This document shows, piece by piece, positions 8,240-11,038 of a stretch of 11,038 nucleotides of DNA. The notes beneath the pieces are model-generated. The model was not told the origin of the DNA. It saw nothing but the letters and a program-made list of their open reading frames with translations, and made no database searches. Origin of the DNA: Deltaproteobacteria bacterium (GTDB lineage: Bacteria; Desulfobacterota; Desulfobaccia; Desulfobaccales; Desulfobaccaceae); contig VGSX01000100.1 in the NCBI GenBank assembly GCA_016874895.1, forward strand, positions 1-11,038, read 5' to 3'. How positions within the stretch are numbered: the first letter of the stretch is position 1; each line of letters begins with the position of its first letter. Position numbers and translations under genes: made by a program.

Positions 8240-10170
8240 TTGACATTCCTCGATAATATATTTTATTCCAATATTGTTCTAGAATAATTCTTTTTTAAGT
8301 TTTTCTACCATCAGTTTTTTCCTTCCTTTAATAAAATTTTCAAAATTACTAATATCTAATTCATTGTTGGGAATAAAATGTCTATCACAATATTGTTTTC
8401 TTTCAACTTCATTTTTGTATTCTGACTCTAACCAATCTTTAAAATCTTTATTCGATTTCTCCAAATTTATTGTTCCTTCTATTAATTGGAGATTTGCAAT
8501 TTTATTTACATTATCTAAATAATAATCAATCTTCGAGTCCGGAATTCCTTTGCTAACTAATTTTCTTTTTGTGAAAAAATCTTTGGGAAATATGTGGTCA
8601 ATGTGAAAATTGTTTTTGTAGTCCAGTGTTGGATAGAAAAAAGATAATAAGGAGAAGGTATAACTGTCTCCATATTTATAAAAAAAGAAATCTTCTATTT
8701 CTTCATCAGTAAATGATAGAGACTTAGCCTTGCCTTTAAAATGTTCTACAATTCTTTCCAAAGGAAATGTTAAGTTATCTTCTCGTATAATATTTCTTAT
8801 AGGCCTTAATACATTATCAGGCTGACCACCAAAAAATCTTTTAAGTAATGCTATGTTCAGCCACTTTTTTATTTTTTTTCTATCGTCGCTGAAAAATGAA
8901 GAGGTAAGAAAATTTTCAGCTGCCCTTTTTTTCAATAAATAATATGCAATCGGAATTATGGCTGTGTTTGAAACCAGAGTACTCCTATTGAACCCAAAGT
9001 CTTTAACGAGATCCACCGCCAATTTTATGTAGAATGATATATTTTCCCACTCATTTTCAATAAGTAACATATTTTTTTTATTAAAATTATCAACTTTAAA
9101 AGCAATATTAGTAAAATCTAGTAATACCAAAAAAGACTTCAAAACAATATTTTTATCAAAATTAAATTTATTATCAATTTTATTTAATTCATCAACGAAT
9201 TTATTAATTTCTTGTCTGGCATCCTTTGTTTCCCACTGGGCAGAGGCAATCGACAATAAAAGATCTGAATAACTTAAAGGAGTTCCGGCGCTATTTATTC
9301 GAATAAATATATTTAATACCTTGTCTAAACTTTGGTCACTCTCTAAATAATAATTGATGATTGGTTTATTGAAAATAATAGAATGTAACTTAAACAATGT
9401 TTTATTAGCAAATCTTGATAAATCACCTAGGGTCATAAGATTATTTGTTAATAAATAATCACTAACCGCAAATTCTTCCCTTAAATTAATTATATCACCC
9501 ACTTTAAACCAATAATAGTTATTATTTTTTTCTTGTGACTCTTCTTTTGTGAGAAACCTAAAATCATATTCTTTATTGATTTCATCTATTTTATCGTTGG
9601 GTTTTAACAAATTTAAATAGAGCTCTCTTTCTGGAAAAGCCCTCACACTATCATAGCGCAAGTATGGTATTTTGTAGGAATATTTTCCCCTCAATCCTAT
9701 GTATAAAGCAGTTAATCTTTGTTGACCATCCAGAATAGCGGTAATTTCTCTTTGATCCCACATATCAGCTTTTAAGTTATGGCGGGTATCTCTTTCATGA
9801 TAATCTTTAATGAATTCATAAAATTGATAGTTAGTTATATTTTCTTTATCAACTTTCCAAAATAAAAATGAACCTATCGGATAATCTCTCATTAATGAAT
9901 CAAATAAAAGCTCAATTTGTTCTGTATCCCAAACAAGTTCCCTTTGAATGGCCGGTAAGAGATAAATTTTTTTGCTTATACAATCAATAGCCTGAACTAT
10001 CGTCAGAGGAGTTTGAAACGCCATTTTTATCTCCAAATGTTCTCATAAAAAATTTAAGATAACAAATAATATTTTAATTTATGATACTCTGCCCCCTGCG
10101 GTTTCAAAATACTCTGGTAAAGAACTAAACCATGGACATTAAAATCAGGGAAAGAGGGGATATTTATTAG
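8240..10170. other. AT-rich, probably horizontally acquired segment within the thpR-recA cluster
   Basis: Base composition drops sharply just upstream of the recA ribosome site (about 8253) and rises again inside the 3' end of thpR (about 10170). The segment holds the DUF262/HNH gene, the 29-nt thpR-DUF262 gap and about the last 38 codons of thpR. No integrase, transposase, convincing direct repeats or inverted termini were found, so the entry mechanism may have been homologous or illegitimate recombination. Edges were judged by eye. Confidence 0.6.
8279..10024 (-). CDS. GmrSD-family DUF262 / HNH (DUF1524-like) protein, probable modification-dependent nuclease
   Basis: Start chosen at ATG 10024 (581 residues) because GGAG (10034-10031) lies 6 nt upstream; the frame can be extended to a TTG at 10036, but that codon abuts the ribosome site. 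The N-terminal DUF262 domain (ParB-like fold) has LPAIQRELVW (23-32), YPIGSFLFW (48-56), the signature LDGQQRLTAL (98-107) and FIRINSAGTPLS (240-251). The C-terminus has an HNH-type motif HIDHIFPK (474-481, His474, Asp476, His477), then NVNKIANLQLI and Asn520. This two-part layout is that of GmrSD, a type IV restriction enzyme against modified phage DNA, and of related proteins such as SspE. The actual target is unknown. The gene is strikingly AT-rich (three sampled 60-base lines give 13, 20 and 37% GC, versus 80% for one line in alaS), indicating horizontal transfer into a housekeeping cluster. Confidence 0.93.
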   Translation of the reverse strand: MAFQTPLTIVQAIDCISKKIYLLPAIQRELVWDTEQIELLFDSLMRDYPIGSFLFWKVDKENITNYQFYEFIKDYHERDTRHNLKADMWDQREITAILDGQQRLTALYIGLRGKYSYKIPYLRYDSVRAFPERELYLNLLKPNDKIDEINKEYDFRFLTKEESQEKNNNYYWFKVGDIINLREEFAVSDYLLTNNLMTLGDLSRFANKTLFKLHSIIFNKPIINYYLESDQSLDKVLNIFIRINSAGTPLSYSDLLLSIASAQWETKDARQEINKFVDELNKIDNKFNFDKNIVLKSFLVLLDFTNIAFKVDNFNKKNMLLIENEWENISFYIKLAVDLVKDFGFNRSTLVSNTAIIPIAYYLLKKRAAENFLTSSFFSDDRKKIKKWLNIALLKRFFGGQPDNVLRPIRNIIREDNLTFPLERIVEHFKGKAKSLSFTDEEIEDFFFYKYGDSYTFSLLSFFYPTLDYKNNFHIDHIFPKDFFTKRKLVSKGIPDSKIDYYLDNVNKIANLQLIEGTINLEKSNKDFKDWLESEYKNEVERKQYCDRHFIPNNELDISNFENFIKGRKKLMVEKLKKELF

Positions 10171-10614
10171 TTGCAACGCTCGCGCCAAGTCCTCCCGCCC
10201 CCGGCTGGAGCGCACCCGCCCCAGGGTCAGGTGGGGAACGAATTTTCGGTTTTCCGGGGGGAAGCCCAGGGGAGCAAAGGCCTGCTCCAGGTCTTGCACC
10301 AGTTGGGCCAGAATATCGGTCTGCCCGTTCAGACCCAGCCAGATCACCCGGGGGCTCTTGGGACCGGGGAAGGCCCCCACTCCCTGCACCCCCAGCGTAA
10401 ACGGCGCCGCAGCCTGGGCGACGCCAGTCGCGGCCTGGGTTATGGCTTCCACCTGGTCCTCGGCAATGTCCCCGAAAAATTTCAGGGTCAGGTGGATGTT
10501 GCCCACCGGCACCCAGCGGACGTCGGCCCTGCTCTGTTTCAGATAATCCTGCACCGCACTCAGCCCGGCCCGATAGCTCTCGGGCAGATCAATGGCCAGA
10601 AAGGCCCGTATCAT
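10054..10614 (-). CDS. thpR: RNA 2',3'-cyclic phosphodiesterase (2H family, formerly 2'-5' RNA ligase)
   Basis: This 186-residue protein has the two HxTx motifs of the 2H phosphoesterase superfamily: HLT at 41-43 in NIHLTLKFFG and HLT at 128-130 in FVPHLTLGR. The start MIRAFLAIDLP is typical. Family members open 2',3'-cyclic phosphates or act on 2'-5' linkages in RNA; the biological substrate is generally unclear. GAGGAT (10626-10621) precedes the ATG. It lies downstream of cinA, a common pairing before recA. The last roughly 38 codons (10054-10170) are much more AT-rich than the rest although the encoded tail looks normal for the family (LVLYQSIL, then GAEYHKL), suggesting that a recombination boundary lies inside the gene. 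Confidence 0.94.
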   Translation of the reverse strand: MIRAFLAIDLPESYRAGLSAVQDYLKQSRADVRWVPVGNIHLTLKFFGDIAEDQVEAITQAATGVAQAAAPFTLGVQGVGAFPGPKSPRVIWLGLNGQTDILAQLVQDLEQAFAPLGFPPENRKFVPHLTLGRVRSSRGREDLARALQLINIPSFPDFNVHGLVLYQSILKPQGAEYHKLKYYLLS

Positions 10615-10632
10615 GCCACCATCCTCTTTTCC

Positions 10633-10702
10633 CTCTTCCCTCTTCCCTCTTCCCTCTTCCCTCTTCCCTTTTCCCTTATCCCTTATCCCTTATCCCTTTT
10701 CC
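10633..10702. repeat. Tandem heptanucleotide array (ten 7-bp units)
   Basis: On the plus strand ten contiguous, in-phase heptamers can be read: five CTCTTCC, one CTTTTCC, three CTTATCC and one CTTTTCC. A degenerate partial unit precedes it at about 10624-10632. The array fills most of the cinA-thpR gap and runs into the cinA 3' end, encoding its last residues and stop. On the transcribed (minus) strand it is pure purine apart from the T of the AAGGGAT-type units and resembles repeated Shine-Dalgarno-like sequence. Confidence 0.93.
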
Positions 10703-11038
10703 CTGTCTTTTTGCAGTTCCAACCGGAGCCAGTCCAGGGCTGTCTGGGCGGTGAGGATTTTTATTTCCTCCCGGGAACCGTGGAAAAGGCAGTGCCTGGT
10801 TTTTACTCCTGCAGGAGTGGCCAGGCCCAGATAGACGGTGCCCACCGGTTTTTCCGGGGAACCGCCGGAGGGTCCGGCGATGCCGGTGACGGCGACGCCC
10901 AGGGAGGCCCGGAACAGGCTCACCACCCCCATGGCCATGGCCAGGGCCGTGGGGGCGCTCACGGCGCCATGGGTTTGCAAGATATCCGAGGGCACCTGCA
11001 GGAGGTCCATTTTGGCCTGATTGCTGTAGGTCACCACG
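10690..11038 (-). CDS. cinA: CinA/PncC C-terminal domain (nicotinamide-nucleotide amidase), 5' end outside window
   Basis: The frame enters from the right edge and ends at TAA 10692-10690, giving 116 codons of the CinA C-terminal domain. Recognisable blocks are VVTYSNQAKMDLL, HGAVSAPTALAMAMG, GVAVTGIAGPSGG and EKPVGTVYLGL. This domain deamidates nicotinamide mononucleotide in pyridine-nucleotide recycling. Whether the N-terminal molybdopterin-binding-like COG1058 domain of full-length CinA is present cannot be seen; a stand-alone pncC is possible. The last codons and the stop lie in the heptamer array, so array growth could alter the C-terminus. It is the first visible gene of the minus-strand cluster. 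Confidence 0.92.
   Translation of the reverse strand, partial: VVTYSNQAKMDLLQVPSDILQTHGAVSAPTALAMAMGVVSLFRASLGVAVTGIAGPSGGSPEKPVGTVYLGLATPAGVKTRHCLFHGSREEIKILTAQTALDWLRLELQKDREKG

Noticed and set aside
8245..8295. SOS/LexA operator before recA
   Set aside because: I looked for CTGT-N8-ACAG, GAAC-N4-GTTC and TTAC-N3-GTAA patterns and found only the short palindrome CAATATTG; not enough to call a site.
10034..10036. TTG as start of the DUF262/HNH protein
   Set aside because: It directly abuts the GGAG ribosome site; the ATG at 10024 with 6-nt spacing is a far better start.
8253..10082. Similar AT-rich stretches at both edges of the DUF262 segment (about 8253-8268 and 10066-10082) as target-site duplication
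   Set aside because: The match is inexact and of very low complexity in AT-rich DNA, so chance similarity is likely.

Overview
The window looks like a chromosomal segment of a moderately to highly GC-rich Gram-negative bacterium. The minus-strand order cinA, thpR, (insert), recA, alaS, together with the protein style, suggests a deltaproteobacterium / Desulfobacterota, possibly of the Desulfobacca type. That assignment is inferred from gene order and protein appearance, not from a database search.

Left part (1-1700, minus strand): an endonuclease/exonuclease/phosphatase-fold protein cut by the window edge, preceded in the same direction by a divergent CaCA-type cation antiporter. The antiporter promoter is flanked by two different perfect palindromes.

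Centre (1700-4530, plus strand): the main discovery. A sigma70-like promoter at 1788-1816 is followed at once by a clear fluoride riboswitch (crcB motif, about 1826-1885). Its 3' pseudoknot strand is also the 5' arm of an intrinsic terminator (1878-1909). The first gene behind this switch is not a fluoride exporter but a 584-residue bacterial dynamin-like GTPase. A histidine-phosphatase (phosphoglycerate-mutase-like) gene follows on the same strand 118 nt later, and the pair ends at a strong bidirectional terminator. The layout suggests a fluoride-induced GTPase, perhaps with the phosphatase as a second member of the response.

Right part (4554-11038, minus strand): housekeeping genes cinA (5' end outside the window), thpR, recA and alaS, with recA and alaS overlapping by ATGA. 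An AT-rich gene for a single-chain GmrSD-family protein (DUF262 plus HNH/DUF1524), a probable anti-phage nuclease, sits between thpR and recA and looks horizontally acquired. A ten-copy heptanucleotide array lies across the cinA/thpR junction.

The four strongest points are the fluoride switch in front of a dynamin-like GTPase, the defence-type gene directly upstream of recA, the paired palindromes at the antiporter promoter, and the altered ion-site motifs of the antiporter. No tRNA, rRNA, CRISPR array or transposase was seen.
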